Shown piece by piece: positions 7,748 to 19,342 of a stretch of DNA of 64,000 nt. Position 1 is the first letter of the stretch; every line of letters starts with the position of its first letter. The translations under genes were made by a program, and so were the position numbers. Source of the stretch: Kutzneria chonburiensis (GTDB taxonomy: Bacteria; Actinomycetota; Actinomycetes; Mycobacteriales; Pseudonocardiaceae); the NCBI RefSeq assembly GCF_028622115.1, contig NZ_CP097263.1:8939501-9003500 (forward strand). Direction: 5' to 3'. The notes below the pieces were generated by a model. That model worked only from the letters and a program-made list of their open reading frames with translations, made no database searches and was not told the origin of the DNA.

Positions 7748-8318
7748 TGACGAAGCCGTCGCGGATGAGCCAACGGCCGGAGAAGCCCGACACGGGGCCG
7801 GGGACGAGGATGCGGGCGGAGAACGTGCCGTCGTCGAAGTTGAGCTCGGCCTCGGAGAAGTCGAGGAAGACTCGGGCCAAGGGGAACCACGCCTTGTAGA
7901 CGGACTCCTTGGCACTGAACAGAAGGCGGCCGTGTACGGAACGCTCCGAAGGCAGGGCGATGGCGTCCAGGACGCCATCGGGGAGGGGCTCGTCGGGCTC
8001 GGCGTCGATGCCTACGGTGACGATGTCCCGCGAGAAAGCCAAAGCGGCGGCGCGGTAGCCGAGGCAATGGGTCATGGAGCCGACGACGCCGGAAGGCCAG
8101 ATGGGGGCGCCGCGCTCGCCGGGCAACACAGCCGAAGGAGGAAGACCGAGGGACTTCATGGCCTGACGGGCGCAATAGCGGACGGTGGAGAACTCCCGGC
8201 GGCGCTTGTCGACGGCCCGGGAGATGACGGCTTCCTCAGCGGGAAGGAGCTCAACGGCGGAGTGGTCGTCGAAGGCCTCGGCGTACGCCACCGCAGGCGG
8301 CAGCAGCTCCTCGATCAC
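7719..8318 (-). CDS. 4'-phosphopantetheinyl transferase (EntD/Sfp type)
   Basis: A 199-residue enzyme that moves the phosphopantetheine arm of coenzyme A onto carrier proteins of polyketide, peptide or siderophore synthases. The magnesium-binding motif VGIDAEPDEPLPDGV (about 103-117) and the second signature FSAKESVYKAWFPL (about 134-147) are both intact, as is the earlier GAPIWPSGVVGSMTHC. GTG 8318 was chosen because it overlaps the upstream phosphoesterase stop by 4 bases and gives the usual N-terminus IEELLPPAVAYAEAF. No carrier-protein synthase lies in the window, so it probably serves clusters elsewhere in the genome. Confidence 0.9.
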   Translation of the reverse strand: MIEELLPPAVAYAEAFDDHSAVELLPAEEAVISRAVDKRRREFSTVRYCARQAMKSLGLPPSAVLPGERGAPIWPSGVVGSMTHCLGYRAAALAFSRDIVTVGIDAEPDEPLPDGVLDAIALPSERSVHGRLLFSAKESVYKAWFPLARVFLDFSEAELNFDDGTFSARILVPGPVSGFSGRWLIRDGFVITSIVVPVA

Positions 8319-9142
8319 GGCTTCACCGGCAAGATCTGGCGCAGCCAACCATCAGTACGCCCCCACTTCTTCCACTCCCGCGGATAGCCAACGGAAACCT
8401 CCTCGAACCGCACGTCGTCGTAGTGGGTGGTCCGCGGAATGTGCAGGTGCCCGTAGACCGAACACGCCGAGCGGAAGCGGAGGTGCCAGTCGGCGGTGAG
8501 CACGGTGCCGCACCACTGGGCGAACTCGGGGTAGTACATGACCCGCGTGGGCTCACGGACCATGGGCCAATGGTTGATCAACACGGTCGGCAGCTCGGGC
8601 GGCAGCGCGGAAAGCCGCTTCTCGGTGAGCTCGACGCGAGCCTCGCACCACGCCTCACGGCTGGGATAAGGGTCGGGATGCAGGAAGTACTCGTCGGTGC
8701 AGACGACGCCGGCCGCATGGGCCTTGGCCAGCGCCTCTTCCTTGTTCGACGTGCCCTCGGGACGGAAGGTGTAGTCGTACAGGAGGAACAGCGGCGCGAT
8801 GACGGCCGGACCGCCCTCGCCGGGCCAGATCGGATAGTCGTCCTCGGGCGTGACGACGTCGAGCCGACGGCACATCTCGACCAGGTACTCGTAGCGCTCG
8901 ACGCCACGAAGCTGCACCGGATCGTCCTTGGGCGTCCACAGCTCATGGTTGCCGGGCACCCAGATGACCTTGGCGAAACGCTCCCGCAGCAGCCCGAGCG
9001 CCCACTCGATGTCCGAGGCCGTCTCGCCGACATCGCCGGCGACGATGAGCCAGTCGTCGGCCGACTCGGGGCGCAGCCCATCGGTGATCGTCCGGTTCTC
9101 CTCGTACGCGACGTGCAGGTCGCTGACCGCGAGCAGCTTCAC
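8315..9142 (-). CDS. Calcineurin-like metallophosphoesterase
   Basis: A 275-residue cytoplasmic phosphoesterase. The dimetal site is visible as SDLHV (D8, H10), VAGDVGE, GNHELW, INHWP and GHLH near residue 235. The family cleaves phosphomonoesters, phosphodiesters or nucleotides; the substrate cannot be deduced. It is coupled to the downstream phosphopantetheinyl transferase by a GTGA overlap, an arrangement repeated in many actinobacteria. GTG 9142 is supported by a TACGAT box six bases upstream, which implies a leaderless message. Confidence 0.88.
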   Translation of the reverse strand: MKLLAVSDLHVAYEENRTITDGLRPESADDWLIVAGDVGETASDIEWALGLLRERFAKVIWVPGNHELWTPKDDPVQLRGVERYEYLVEMCRRLDVVTPEDDYPIWPGEGGPAVIAPLFLLYDYTFRPEGTSNKEEALAKAHAAGVVCTDEYFLHPDPYPSREAWCEARVELTEKRLSALPPELPTVLINHWPMVREPTRVMYYPEFAQWCGTVLTADWHLRFRSACSVYGHLHIPRTTHYDDVRFEEVSVGYPREWKKWGRTDGWLRQILPVKP

Positions 9143-9148
9143 CGTTCG

Positions 9149-9154
9149 ATCGTA
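9149..9154 (-). promoter_or_regulatory. -10 box for the metallophosphoesterase operon
   Basis: On the minus strand TACGAT is followed by six bases and then the GTG start at 9142. This TAnnnT-N6-start spacing is the classic leaderless arrangement in actinobacteria. Confidence 0.55.
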
Positions 9155-9168
9155 GGCAATCCAGGGGG

Positions 9169-9825
9169 TCAGGGGTGGTTGTGTGACGAATTGCCGGTGA
9201 TGTGTGCGAGCACGGCCAGCACCCGCCGGTTGTCGTCGTCGGACGCGGCCAGCCCGAGCTTGCCGAAGATGGCGGCGATGTGCTTGCTCACGGCGCTGTC
9301 GGACAGGTGCAGCCGCTGCGAGATGGCGGCATTGGACCGTCCCTCGGCCATCAGTTCCAGCACCTCACGCTCCCGCGGGCTCAACGTGGCCAGCGGCGGC
9401 GTCCCGGAGATCAGCTTGGTCACGACGTCGGGGTCCATGGCGGTGCCGCCGGCGGCGACGCGCCGCAGGGCGTCCACGAACTGCTCGTCGTTGAACACGC
9501 GGTCTTTGAGCAGGTAGCCGACACCGGCACCGCCGTCGGCCAGCAGCTCACGGGCGTAAAGCTGCTGCACGTGCTGCGACAGCACGACAACCGGCAGCCC
9601 GGGATGGATGCGCCGGGCCTCGATGGCGGCGCGAAGACCCTCATCGGTGAAAGTGGGCGGCAGCCGCACATCGACAACGGCCACGTCGGGCCGGTGTTCG
9701 ATGAGCGCGGCCAGCAGCTCGGGCCCGGATTCCACGGCCGCGACCACCGAGAAGTCGTACGCCTCCAGCAGCCGGGTCAGCCCGGCTCGGAGGAGGTAGA
9801 CGTCCTCCGCGATGACAACGCGCAC
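9169..9825 (-). CDS. NarL/LuxR-family response regulator
   Basis: A 218-residue regulator with a receiver domain (phosphoacceptor D52 in VAVVDVRLPP, acidic pair near the N-terminus in IAEDVY, Lys in YLLKDR) and a C-terminal LuxR helix-turn-helix (TLSPREREVLELMAEGRSN, then SDSAVSKHIAAIFGKLG). It is phosphorylated by the histidine kinase encoded immediately upstream, whose reading frame it overlaps by 49 bases. The GTG at 9825 gives the usual MRVVIAED start. Targets are unknown. Confidence 0.92.
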   Translation of the reverse strand: MRVVIAEDVYLLRAGLTRLLEAYDFSVVAAVESGPELLAALIEHRPDVAVVDVRLPPTFTDEGLRAAIEARRIHPGLPVVVLSQHVQQLYARELLADGGAGVGYLLKDRVFNDEQFVDALRRVAAGGTAMDPDVVTKLISGTPPLATLSPREREVLELMAEGRSNAAISQRLHLSDSAVSKHIAAIFGKLGLAASDDDNRRVLAVLAHITGNSSHNHP

Positions 9826-11495
9826 GGGATCTCCATCGTCAGTGTCGTGGGTCCGCCGAGAGGACTGCGCACGTCCAGGACCCCGTCGAAGGTACCGAGT
9901 CGCCGCTGCACGCCGATCAACCCGGTGCCGCAGGCCGGGTCGGCGCCGCCGCGGCCGTCGTCGTGCACGGTGATGCGCAGCAGCTCGTCAAAGTGGTGCA
10001 CGTCGATCCGGATCCGCGCAGCCCCGGAGTGCTTGGCGGCATTGGTGAGTAGCTCGCGTACGGCGAAGTAGGCGGCGGATTCGACCGGCGGATCGAGCCG
10101 TCCGGGCAGGTCGGCGGCCACCTCCACGTCCAGCGGGCAGTCCAGCGCCACCACCCGGATCGCGTCGGCCAGACCGCGTTCGGCCAGCACCGGCGGATGG
10201 ATGCCGTGCACCAGCTCACGGATCTCGTTCAGCGCGACCGAGGTGTTCTCACGGACCTCGACGATCAGCCGCCGGGCCGTCTCCGGATCCCGGTCCAGCA
10301 GCCGTTCCACGGTCCGCAGCGCCATGCCCATCGCCACCAGCCGACCTTGGGCGCCGTCATGCAGGTCGCGTTCGATCCGCCGCAGCTCGGCGGCCTGCGT
10401 GTCGACGGCGTCCGCCCGCGTCTCGGTCAGCCGCCGCACCCGTTGGGCCAGCCGCGCCGCCTTGGTCGGCGCGAGCAGCACGGACGTCCAGCGGTCGTGC
10501 CAACGACGCAGCGTCGGGCCCATGACCAGCGCGAACGCGACCAACGCGACACCGGACAGCACGTACTGCCACCGCTGGGTGTGCCCCCACAGAGCGCTGA
10601 CCAACGTCGTCACCTGGGCGAAGCCCCAGAAGAGACCGGCGCACGGCACCGCGAGCAGCGTCACCGCGACCAACGGGTTGACCAGCATCCACAGGAAGTC
10701 ACTGCCGGAGGCCGGGTCCCCGGTCAGCCAGTACAGCCGGGCCAGTCGCACCGGGATCGTCGGCGACCGGAAAAGCCGTCGCCCGACCCGGTACCGGCCA
10801 TCGGGTTCGGGCCTCGGCGCGGGCGGCGCCGGTCGATACGGCTCGTCGACGCCGACCCGCCGCCGGTAGTAGTTGGTGTAGCCGCGGGAGTTCTCGATCA
10901 GCACGATCAACGGCCACGTCACGCCGACGAGCGCCAGCGCCGCCGAGACCAGCTGCAACACCGCCAGCAGCAGCCCGGCCAGCGACTGCGCCGACAGCTG
11001 CGCGCCGTCCAGGAGCAGCACCACGCGTTCCTTGACCCAGTTCGGCCACGGTCGCCGCGCCCCGAGCAGCGCTCGTGTCCAGCGGCCGTGCCAGCGCAGC
11101 GCCGGCTGCCCGACGATCACCCCGGCCAGTCCCAGTGCCGTGCCGGCGATCGGGTTCACGACCAACCACAACAGGTCGAGCCAGGTCGCGCCGTCCGACG
11201 CCACCCAGTGGGCCCGTTGCCGATACGCGGGTACGTGCGGCCGGCGATACAGCCGCCTCCGTACCTCGTACATGCCGTCGGGCCTAGCGCGCGGCGGTGG
11301 CGGCACCGGGTCGTACGGGTCGGCGATCGGTACCTCGCACCACTCGCCGGCCAGCCGTCGCGCGACCACCGGCCAGCGCCGGATCCACAGCACGACCGGT
11401 GTCACGCCGAACACCAGCGCCACCAGGTCCATGGCCGCGAGCACGGGACCGACCGCCGCCAGCGCGGCCAGCCCCAACCCCCGTAGCCGTGCCAT
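9777..11495 (-). CDS. Sensor histidine kinase with a duplicated membrane sensor
   Basis: A 572-residue membrane kinase of the NarX/DesK class. The HisKA_3 motif RRIERDLHDGAQGRLVAMGM carries the phosphorylated H379; the ATPase domain shows RELLTNAAKHS and DDGRGG. The first 340 residues hold two similar halves: a Pro-rich linker with PDGMYEV or PDGRYRV, then RRLYRRPHVP or RRLFRSPTIP, then LLWLVVNP or FLWMLVNP, and WHGRWTRALL or WHDRWTSVLL. Each contributes two or more membrane helices, so the sensor appears to be an internal duplication. The C-terminus (after MEIPCALS) overlaps the regulator gene. The signal is unknown. Confidence 0.9.
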   Translation of the reverse strand: MARLRGLGLAALAAVGPVLAAMDLVALVFGVTPVVLWIRRWPVVARRLAGEWCEVPIADPYDPVPPPPRARPDGMYEVRRRLYRRPHVPAYRQRAHWVASDGATWLDLLWLVVNPIAGTALGLAGVIVGQPALRWHGRWTRALLGARRPWPNWVKERVVLLLDGAQLSAQSLAGLLLAVLQLVSAALALVGVTWPLIVLIENSRGYTNYYRRRVGVDEPYRPAPPAPRPEPDGRYRVGRRLFRSPTIPVRLARLYWLTGDPASGSDFLWMLVNPLVAVTLLAVPCAGLFWGFAQVTTLVSALWGHTQRWQYVLSGVALVAFALVMGPTLRRWHDRWTSVLLAPTKAARLAQRVRRLTETRADAVDTQAAELRRIERDLHDGAQGRLVAMGMALRTVERLLDRDPETARRLIVEVRENTSVALNEIRELVHGIHPPVLAERGLADAIRVVALDCPLDVEVAADLPGRLDPPVESAAYFAVRELLTNAAKHSGAARIRIDVHHFDELLRITVHDDGRGGADPACGTGLIGVQRRLGTFDGVLDVRSPLGGPTTLTMEIPCALSSRRTSTSSEPG

Positions 11496-11554
11496 GCACC
11501 GAGTGTCGCCGATGCGGCGGCGCGCCGGCAGTGGAGCTACCTGTACACCGGGCC

Positions 11555-11560
11555 TAGGCT
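11555..11560 (+). promoter_or_regulatory. -10 box for the SUKH gene
   Basis: TAGGCT lies six bases before GTG 11567, the leaderless TAnnnT-N6 spacing, and therefore supports that start. Confidence 0.55.
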
Positions 11561-11566
11561 GCCCCG

Positions 11567-12037
11567 GTGGCGGACTTCGACGAGATCAAGGTCGCGTTCT
11601 GGGGCGACGGCACCTACGACGTGCACCCGCTGCTGACCGACGCAGTCGTCCGTGAGGCCGAGGCCGTGCTCGGTGTCCCGCTGCCGGCGGCGCTGCTCGA
11701 CCTGCTCCGCGTGCAGAACGGCGGCATGGTGGCGTGCGGCCGGCGTCGATACCCGACCACCGCGCCAACCTCCTGGGCCGACGACCACGTGCCGCTGCCC
11801 GATCTCATGGGCATCGGCCACACCAAGGGCGTGACCTCGTTGCTCGACGTTCCGGACCTGGTCGAGGAATGGGGCCTGCCGACCGGCGTCGTGCCGATCT
11901 CCGGCGACGGACCGACCTGGGTCGCGCTGGACTACCGCCGACAAGGCGAGCCCACGGTGGTGTGGCTGGAGAGCGGCCGCGAACTGGCCCTGGCCCCGGA
12001 CTTCCGCTCGTTCGTCGAGGGCCTCACAGGTCGATGA
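11567..12037 (+). CDS. SMI1/KNR4 (SUKH) family protein
   Basis: A 156-residue protein with the SUKH pattern: an N-terminal helix ending in AEAVLGVPLPAALLDLLRVQNGG, the central LPDLMGIGH strand region, and VVPISGDGPTWVALDYR. SUKH proteins include immunity proteins against polymorphic toxins, but many chromosomal copies are unrelated to toxins. No toxin gene is adjacent here, so a housekeeping or orphan immunity role remains open. Its last 14 bases overlap the convergent SMP-30 gene. Confidence 0.8.
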   Translation: MADFDEIKVAFWGDGTYDVHPLLTDAVVREAEAVLGVPLPAALLDLLRVQNGGMVACGRRRYPTTAPTSWADDHVPLPDLMGIGHTKGVTSLLDVPDLVEEWGLPTGVVPISGDGPTWVALDYRRQGEPTVVWLESGRELALAPDFRSFVEGLTGR

Positions 12038-13028
12038 CGGCAATGCCCTGCTCCCGCAGGCTGCCGAGGTAGAGCTTGCCGTTGTGCTGTCGGACGCCGG
12101 TGACCATGTGATAGCCCGGTGCCGAGGTCTGGAGGTCGTGCACGATCCGGCCGGTGTCGTCGACGGCGACGACCCACGTCGTGCGCACCTCGAGCTTGGC
12201 CAGCATGGCCGGCGGCAGCGCCCACGTCGCCCGGCGCAGCACCGGATACCGCGAGGTCCGGTCGAGCACGGGATTGCGCGGCGACACGAGCGCGACCCAG
12301 ATCAAACCGTCCTGACCGGTGCTCAGGTTGTCGGGAATGCCCGGCAGGTTGTCCACGAGCACGTCGCTGCGGCCGGAGTCCAGCCACACCCGCCGGATCT
12401 GGTACGACCCGGTCTCCGCGACCGCCACGTACGACTCGTCGGCGGCCAGCGCGACGCCGTTGGCGAACTGTAGTCCGTCCAGCAGCTCGGTGACCTCGCC
12501 CGAGACGTCGCGACGCAGCAGCCGTCCGGTGCCGCTGTGTTCCAGCAGGTCAGCCATGAAGTTCTCGAGGCCGAACCGCTGGGTCGAATCCGTGAAGAAC
12601 ACCGTGCCGTCCCGGGCGACGGCCGCGTTGTTGCACAGGTTGAGCGGTCTCGACGCCGTGATCGAGCCCCCCGTGACTTTTGGCTCAACCGAGCCAGTGG
12701 CGGGATCCACCACCAGTAGCCCGGCCCGGGCGTCGCACACGAGCAGCCGTCCGTCGCCGAACAACTCCAGGCCCAGCGGCCGGCCGCCGGTGTCGGCGAC
12801 CACCTCGATCCGACGGCCCTCGTCGGACAGCCGCAGGATCCGGCCGTCGTCGACGCCGGTCAGCAGACGGCCCTCCTCGTCGACGAGAACGTCCTCGGGC
12901 CCGGTGCCGTTGACCGCCAGCACCTGCGGCGCGGGCATGGGCGGCGAGCTGTCCGACCGCCGGGATCGTTCGGGCGCGACCGGCGACTGCCACGCCACGG
13001 GACTGATGGACGGACGAGCCATCGCCAT
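12024..13028 (-). CDS. SMP-30/gluconolactonase-like beta-propeller protein
   Basis: A 334-residue six-bladed propeller of the SMP-30/strictosidine-synthase-like type. Blade motifs include GPEDVLVDEEGRLLTGVDDG, LCNNAAVARDGTVFFTDST, QFANGVALAADESYVAVAET and NLSTGQDGLIWVALVSPRN. The family hydrolyses lactones or phosphotriesters with a calcium ion; substrate unknown. The ATG at 13028 directly follows the TGA of the asparaginase gene, so the two are co-transcribed. A second, sequence-diverged SMP-30 protein is encoded at 38706-39542. Confidence 0.82.
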   Translation of the reverse strand: MAMARPSISPVAWQSPVAPERSRRSDSSPPMPAPQVLAVNGTGPEDVLVDEEGRLLTGVDDGRILRLSDEGRRIEVVADTGGRPLGLELFGDGRLLVCDARAGLLVVDPATGSVEPKVTGGSITASRPLNLCNNAAVARDGTVFFTDSTQRFGLENFMADLLEHSGTGRLLRRDVSGEVTELLDGLQFANGVALAADESYVAVAETGSYQIRRVWLDSGRSDVLVDNLPGIPDNLSTGQDGLIWVALVSPRNPVLDRTSRYPVLRRATWALPPAMLAKLEVRTTWVVAVDDTGRIVHDLQTSAPGYHMVTGVRQHNGKLYLGSLREQGIAVIDL

Positions 13029-14018
13029 TCACTCCTCGCCGAGGAAGGCCTTCCGGATGTCGTCGATGCCGGCTCGGGCGGCCAGCAGCTGGCGCAGCAG
13101 GATGCGCGCCTTGACCGGGCTGAGGAAGCCGGCCCCGATCAGGCCGCGGCGCAGCAGGTCCTGCTCCGAGCCCGGGAATCCGTACGTCTCGGCCAGCACC
13201 GGACCGGCGCCGGTCCGCGAGGCCAGGATCACCGGCATCCGCTGGGCCAGCGCGGTCAGCGGCTCGACCAGGGCCAGCGGCACGTGCCCGGCGCCGAAAG
13301 CCGCCACGACCAGGCCGTCCACGGCGTCGCCGATGGCCTTGAGCACGGAGCCGTCGTCGCCGAGAGTCACCGTGACCAGGCCGATCGTCGGCTGCGGCGC
13401 GCCCTGCGGCACGTACACCTTGAGCACGTCGGCCGGCCGGTTCAGCAGCCGGAACTTGCCCTCGACGACGTAGCCGATCGGCCCGGTGTTCGGTGACACG
13501 AAAGCGCCGATGCTGGCGCTGTGCGCCTTCGACACGTATCTGGCGGCGTGGACCTCGTCGGCGAACACCACCACGCAGCCCAGTCCGTCGGCCTGCTCAC
13601 TGGCCGCCACCTGGACCGCGGCCAGCAGGTTGGCCGGGCCGTCCGCGCCGGCCAGCGACGGGTTGCGCATCGCGCCCGTGACCACCACCGGCGCGCCGTC
13701 CAGCACGCTCGTGTCGAGGAAGAACGCCGTCTCCTCGATGGTGTCGGTGCCCTGCGTGACCACCACGCCGCAGGCGCCGGCGTCGATCTCGGCCGTGATC
13801 AGCTCAGCCAGCGCTGTCAGGTCGTCGAAGCCGACCGACGCCCCCGGCAGCGCGCGGAACGCGATCGTGCGGAGTTTGATGTCGACCTTGTCCAGTCCGG
13901 GCACGGACGCCAGCAGCTCGTCGACGTCGAGCGCCGGCACGGCCCCCGTGCTGCCGTCGGCCGGCCGGGCCATGGCGATGGTTCCACCGAGCGCGATCAC
14001 CGTCACGAAGTCGGTCAC
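13029..14018 (-). CDS. L-asparaginase (type I/II family)
   Basis: A 329-residue enzyme hydrolysing asparagine to aspartate and ammonia. The two catalytic threonine motifs are GGTIAM (T13) and TQGTDTIEETAF (near residue 90), with GPANLLAA following. There is no signal peptide, so it is cytoplasmic. GTG 14018 gives TDFVTVIALGGTIA at the N-terminus, as in homologues. It is followed without a gap by the SMP-30 gene and preceded by the kinase-like gene on the same strand, suggesting a three-gene operon. Confidence 0.9.
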   Translation of the reverse strand: MTDFVTVIALGGTIAMARPADGSTGAVPALDVDELLASVPGLDKVDIKLRTIAFRALPGASVGFDDLTALAELITAEIDAGACGVVVTQGTDTIEETAFFLDTSVLDGAPVVVTGAMRNPSLAGADGPANLLAAVQVAASEQADGLGCVVVFADEVHAARYVSKAHSASIGAFVSPNTGPIGYVVEGKFRLLNRPADVLKVYVPQGAPQPTIGLVTVTLGDDGSVLKAIGDAVDGLVVAAFGAGHVPLALVEPLTALAQRMPVILASRTGAGPVLAETYGFPGSEQDLLRRGLIGAGFLSPVKARILLRQLLAARAGIDDIRKAFLGEE

Positions 14019-14045
14019 CTGAACTGGCGTACCACATGCGCTCCC

Positions 14046-14882
14046 TCACCGATACCCCGGCGAATGGGCGGCGAGCCAGCGGGACAGGTCGGCTTCGGCC
14101 TCGGCCTGGCGGGCCGGGTCGCGCAGTACGGCGGCGTGCCGCCAGATCTGCACCTGGAGCCACCGGATCTCGCGGCAGACGGCCACCAGTTCGGCGTCGT
14201 ACGAGCCGGGGTAGGCGTCCAGCGCCTGCGCGCCGTCCAGCAGCGAGGTTCTGGCCATCACGGCCAGGTCCCACTCCAGCGGCCCGCGCCACGTGTCCTC
14301 GAAGTCGTTCCAGACCAGGCCGTCCGCCGTCACCAGCACGTTGCCCGGGTGGGCGTCGCCGTGCAGCGCCTGCCCACCGCCCGGCAGCAATGCCGACAGC
14401 CGCGCATGCTCCGCCCGCAGTGCTTCGGCATGCGCGCCGAGCAGCGGCAACCCGAGCAGCACGTCGTCCAGCGGACCCGACACGGGCAGCGGGCCGGCGT
14501 AGTCGGCCAACGCCCCGTGAAGATCGGCCAACGACTCGGCGAACTCGGCGGGCTTGATCGATGCAGCGGGGTCATGCGGCACGAAACGCCAGAACGTCAT
14601 CGTCTGGCCGGCATGCTCGACCGGACCGCGCGGCAGGTCAGAGCTGGGGGCGACGACCGGAAAGCCGTGTCCGAGTAGGTGATCCACCAGGGCGATCTCG
14701 CGGTCGAACCAGTCGGCGACCGGCCGGCGAACCAGCCCCGTGGTGCCGGCGACGCGGGCCACGACCGGCGCCGGCCGCAGGTGGACCAGCACGTTGCTGC
14801 CGTTCTTGAGCACCGCGGGCTCGGCCGACCGCACGCCGTGGGCCGCGGCGAAGGAGACCGCCGCCCGAATCGCCTGTTCCAT
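14046..14882 (-). CDS. APH-family phosphotransferase (aminoglycoside/choline kinase-like)
   Basis: A 278-residue kinase-fold protein. The catalytic loop ALHGDAHPGNVLV (about 186-198) and the magnesium motif VWNDFEDTWRGP are intact, with a phosphate-binding segment NGSNVLVHLRPAPVVARV near the N-terminus. The family phosphorylates small molecules such as aminoglycosides, choline, homoserine or sugars; substrate is not evident. ATG 14882 (MEQAIRAAV) is preferred to GTG 14900, although neither has a clear ribosome site. It lies 27 bases upstream of the asparaginase start on the same strand. Confidence 0.85.
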   Translation of the reverse strand: MEQAIRAAVSFAAAHGVRSAEPAVLKNGSNVLVHLRPAPVVARVAGTTGLVRRPVADWFDREIALVDHLLGHGFPVVAPSSDLPRGPVEHAGQTMTFWRFVPHDPAASIKPAEFAESLADLHGALADYAGPLPVSGPLDDVLLGLPLLGAHAEALRAEHARLSALLPGGGQALHGDAHPGNVLVTADGLVWNDFEDTWRGPLEWDLAVMARTSLLDGAQALDAYPGSYDAELVAVCREIRWLQVQIWRHAAVLRDPARQAEAEADLSRWLAAHSPGYR

Positions 14883-15012
14883 GCCGGAACATGCTGTCAC
14901 GCGCCGTGACGGGGGTCACTCGATTTCCCCAGTGCCGGCCCAGCCGAGCTGACCTGATCTCGCCGGTCTACCATCCTGATGGTTTCCCGAGATGACACTG
15001 GCTGGAGGCATC

Positions 15013-16755
15013 GTGACGGCCGTAGCACCGCAGCCGATCGCTACGCGTCCTTATCCGACGCGCACGACGGTGAAGGGTTCCCTCCTGCTGCGGTTGTTCC
15101 GTACTACGGACCACAAGCAGATCGGAATCATGTACCTGGTCACCTCGTTCGTCTTCTTCATGGTGGGCGGCGCGATGGCCCTCCTGATGCGGACCGAGCT
15201 GGCCCGGCCGGGGCTGCAGTTCCTGTCGCAGGAGCAGTTCAACCAGCTGTTCACCATGCACGGCACGATCATGCTGCTGCTGTACGCGACGCCGATCGTG
15301 TTCGGCTTCGCCAACTTCGTGCTGCCGCTGCAGATCGGCTCGCCCGACGTGGCCTTCCCGCGGCTGAACGCGTTCGCCTACTGGGCCTACCTGTTCGGCG
15401 GCACCATCGTGGTGGCCGGCTTCCTGACCCCGGGCGGCGCGGCCGACTTCGGCTGGTTCGCCTACACCCCGCTGTCGGACATGGTCCACTCGCCGGGCGT
15501 CGGCGCCGACATGTGGATCACCGGTCTGATCCTGTCCGGCCTCGGCACCATCCTCGGCGGCGTCAACATGATCACCACGGTGGTCTGCCTGCGCGCCCCC
15601 GGCATGACCATGTTCCGGATGCCGATCTTCACCTGGAACATCCTGGTCACCTCGATCCTGGTGCTGCTGGCCTTCCCGATCCTGACCGCCGCCCTGTTCG
15701 GCCTGCTGGCCGACCGGCACCTCGGCGCGCACGTGTTCGACCCGGCCAACGGCGGCGTGATCCTCTGGCAGCACCTGTTCTGGTTCTTCGGCCATCCCGA
15801 GGTCTACATCGTCGCGCTGCCGTTCTTCGGCATCGTGTCCGAGATCTTCCCGGTGTTCAGCCGCAAGCCGCTGTTCGGCTACAAGGGCCTGATCTACGCC
15901 ACGCTGGGCATCGCCGCCCTTTCGGTCACGGTGTGGGCCCACCACATGTACGCCACCGGCGCGGTGCTGCTGCCGTTCTTCTCCTTCATGACCTTCCTGA
16001 TCGCGGTCCCGACCGGTGTGAAGTTCTTCAACTGGATCGGCACCATGTGGAAGGGGCAGCTGACCTTCGAGACGCCGATGCTGTTCAGCGTCGGCTTCCT
16101 GATCACCTTCCTCTTCGGCGGCCTGACCGGCGTGCTGCTGGCCGCGCCGGCCATCGACTTCCACGTCTCCGACTCGTACTTCGTGGTGGCGCACTTCCAC
16201 TACGTGCTCTTCGGCACCATCGTGTTCGCCACCTACGCGGGCATCTACTTCTGGTTCCCGAAGATCACCGGCCGGATGCTGGACGAGGGCCTTGGCAAGC
16301 TGCACTTCTGGACCACGTTCATCGGCTTCCACACCACCTTCCTGGTCCAGCACTGGCTGGGTGCCGAGGGCATGCCCCGCCGGTACGCCGACTACCTGTC
16401 CAGCGACGGCTTCACCACGCTGAACACGGTGTCCACCATCGGCGCGTACATCCTGGGCGCCTCCACCCTGCCGTTCCTGTGGAACGTGTTCCGCAGCTAT
16501 CGGTACGGCGAGGTCGTCGAGGTGGACGACCCGTGGGGCTACTGCAACTCGCTGGAGTGGGCGACCTCCTGCCCGCCGCCGCGGCACAACTTCACCTCGC
16601 TGCCCCGGATCCGCTCCGAGCGCCCGGCGTTCGAGCTGCACTACCCGCACATGGTCGAGCGGCTGCGGCTGGAGGCCGAGTACGGCCACATCCCGGCCCC
16701 GTCCGAGGCGCTCACCGCGGCCGTCACGGGTAGCGACGACCCGACGGAGAAGTGA
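15013..16755 (+). CDS. ctaD: Cytochrome c oxidase subunit I
   Basis: The 580-residue catalytic subunit of the aa3 oxidase, with about 12 membrane helices. It reduces oxygen to water at a haem-copper centre and pumps protons. Visible signatures are the low-spin haem helix [11 protein letters not shown], the CuB/cross-linked tyrosine motif [17 protein letters not shown] for further CuB ligands, and [10 protein letters not shown] for haem ligation. GTG 15013 has GGAGG 5 bases upstream; an earlier ATG at 14992 lacks one. It stands alone here, as ctaD often does in actinobacteria, apart from ctaC/ctaE. Confidence 0.97.
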   Translation: MTAVAPQPIATRPYPTRTTVKGSLLLRLFRTTDHKQIGIMYLVTSFVFFMVGGAMALLMRTELARPGLQFLSQEQFNQLFTMHGTIMLLLYATPIVFGFANFVLPLQIGSPDVAFPRLNAFAYWAYLFGGTIVVAGFLTPGGAADFGWFAYTPLSDMVHSPGVGADMWITGLILSGLGTILGGVNMITTVVCLRAPGMTMFRMPIFTWNILVTSILVLLAFPILTAALFGLLADRHLGAHVFDPANGGVILWQHLFWFFGHPEVYIVALPFFGIVSEIFPVFSRKPLFGYKGLIYATLGIAALSVTVWAHHMYATGAVLLPFFSFMTFLIAVPTGVKFFNWIGTMWKGQLTFETPMLFSVGFLITFLFGGLTGVLLAAPAIDFHVSDSYFVVAHFHYVLFGTIVFATYAGIYFWFPKITGRMLDEGLGKLHFWTTFIGFHTTFLVQHWLGAEGMPRRYADYLSSDGFTTLNTVSTIGAYILGASTLPFLWNVFRSYRYGEVVEVDDPWGYCNSLEWATSCPPPRHNFTSLPRIRSERPAFELHYPHMVERLRLEAEYGHIPAPSEALTAAVTGSDDPTEK

Positions 16756-16766
16756 CCGTCAGCTGA

Positions 16767-18819
<2,053 letters not shown>

Positions 18820-18823
<4 letters not shown>

Positions 18824-19176
18824 CCGTCTCCGTCCGACGGGTCGGCGACGGTCGCTTCGTCGCCACCGCGCCCGGCGGTGCCACGGTCGAGATCGGCGGC
18901 GACGGCTTCTCACCCGTCCAGCTGCTCGAAGCCGCCCTCGCCGCCTGTGCGGCCATGACCGCCGAGCAGCTCATCGTCCGTCGCACCCATGCCGACTTCA
19001 CCGTCACCGCCACGGGCGACGAGGCCGCCCATGAGCTCCGCAGCGTCGACCTCGCCTTCGACCTGCCGGCCGACGAGCCGCTGGCCACCGTCATCCCCCG
19101 GGCCGTGGCCCGCGAGTGCAAGGTCAGCCGCACCGTCGAGCACGGCGCCCCGGTCACGGTCCGCCTCCAGGACTGA
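18820..19176 (+). CDS. OsmC/Ohr-family peroxide-handling protein
   Basis: A 118-residue OsmC-fold protein with one conserved Cys in LEAALAACAAMTAEQ and a second in VARECKVSRT, the spacing expected for the thiol pair that reduces organic hydroperoxides. The N-terminal strand GDGRFVATAPGG is also typical. It starts with GTG overlapping the previous stop. Shorter OsmC proteins of this type are often uncharacterised. Confidence 0.82.
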
Positions 19177-19342
19177 GTAACCGCAGGTAGACCCGGTGTC
19201 CTCGCGCGCCTCCGGCCGCGACTGGATAACGCCAACGTTTCTTTCCGAAGAAGGCGTGTACCTCGATCGACTGGCCCCGCTTGACGGTCGGAGGTAATAA
19301 GACCAAAATTCGCTGGCGAAACTCGGCGTGTGGAGGTCGACG

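Noticed and set aside
14968-16689. Long minus-strand frame opposite ctaD
   Set aside because: His/Gln/Val/Gly-rich shadow typical of antisense to a high-GC gene; ctaD on the other strand has all the oxidase motifs.
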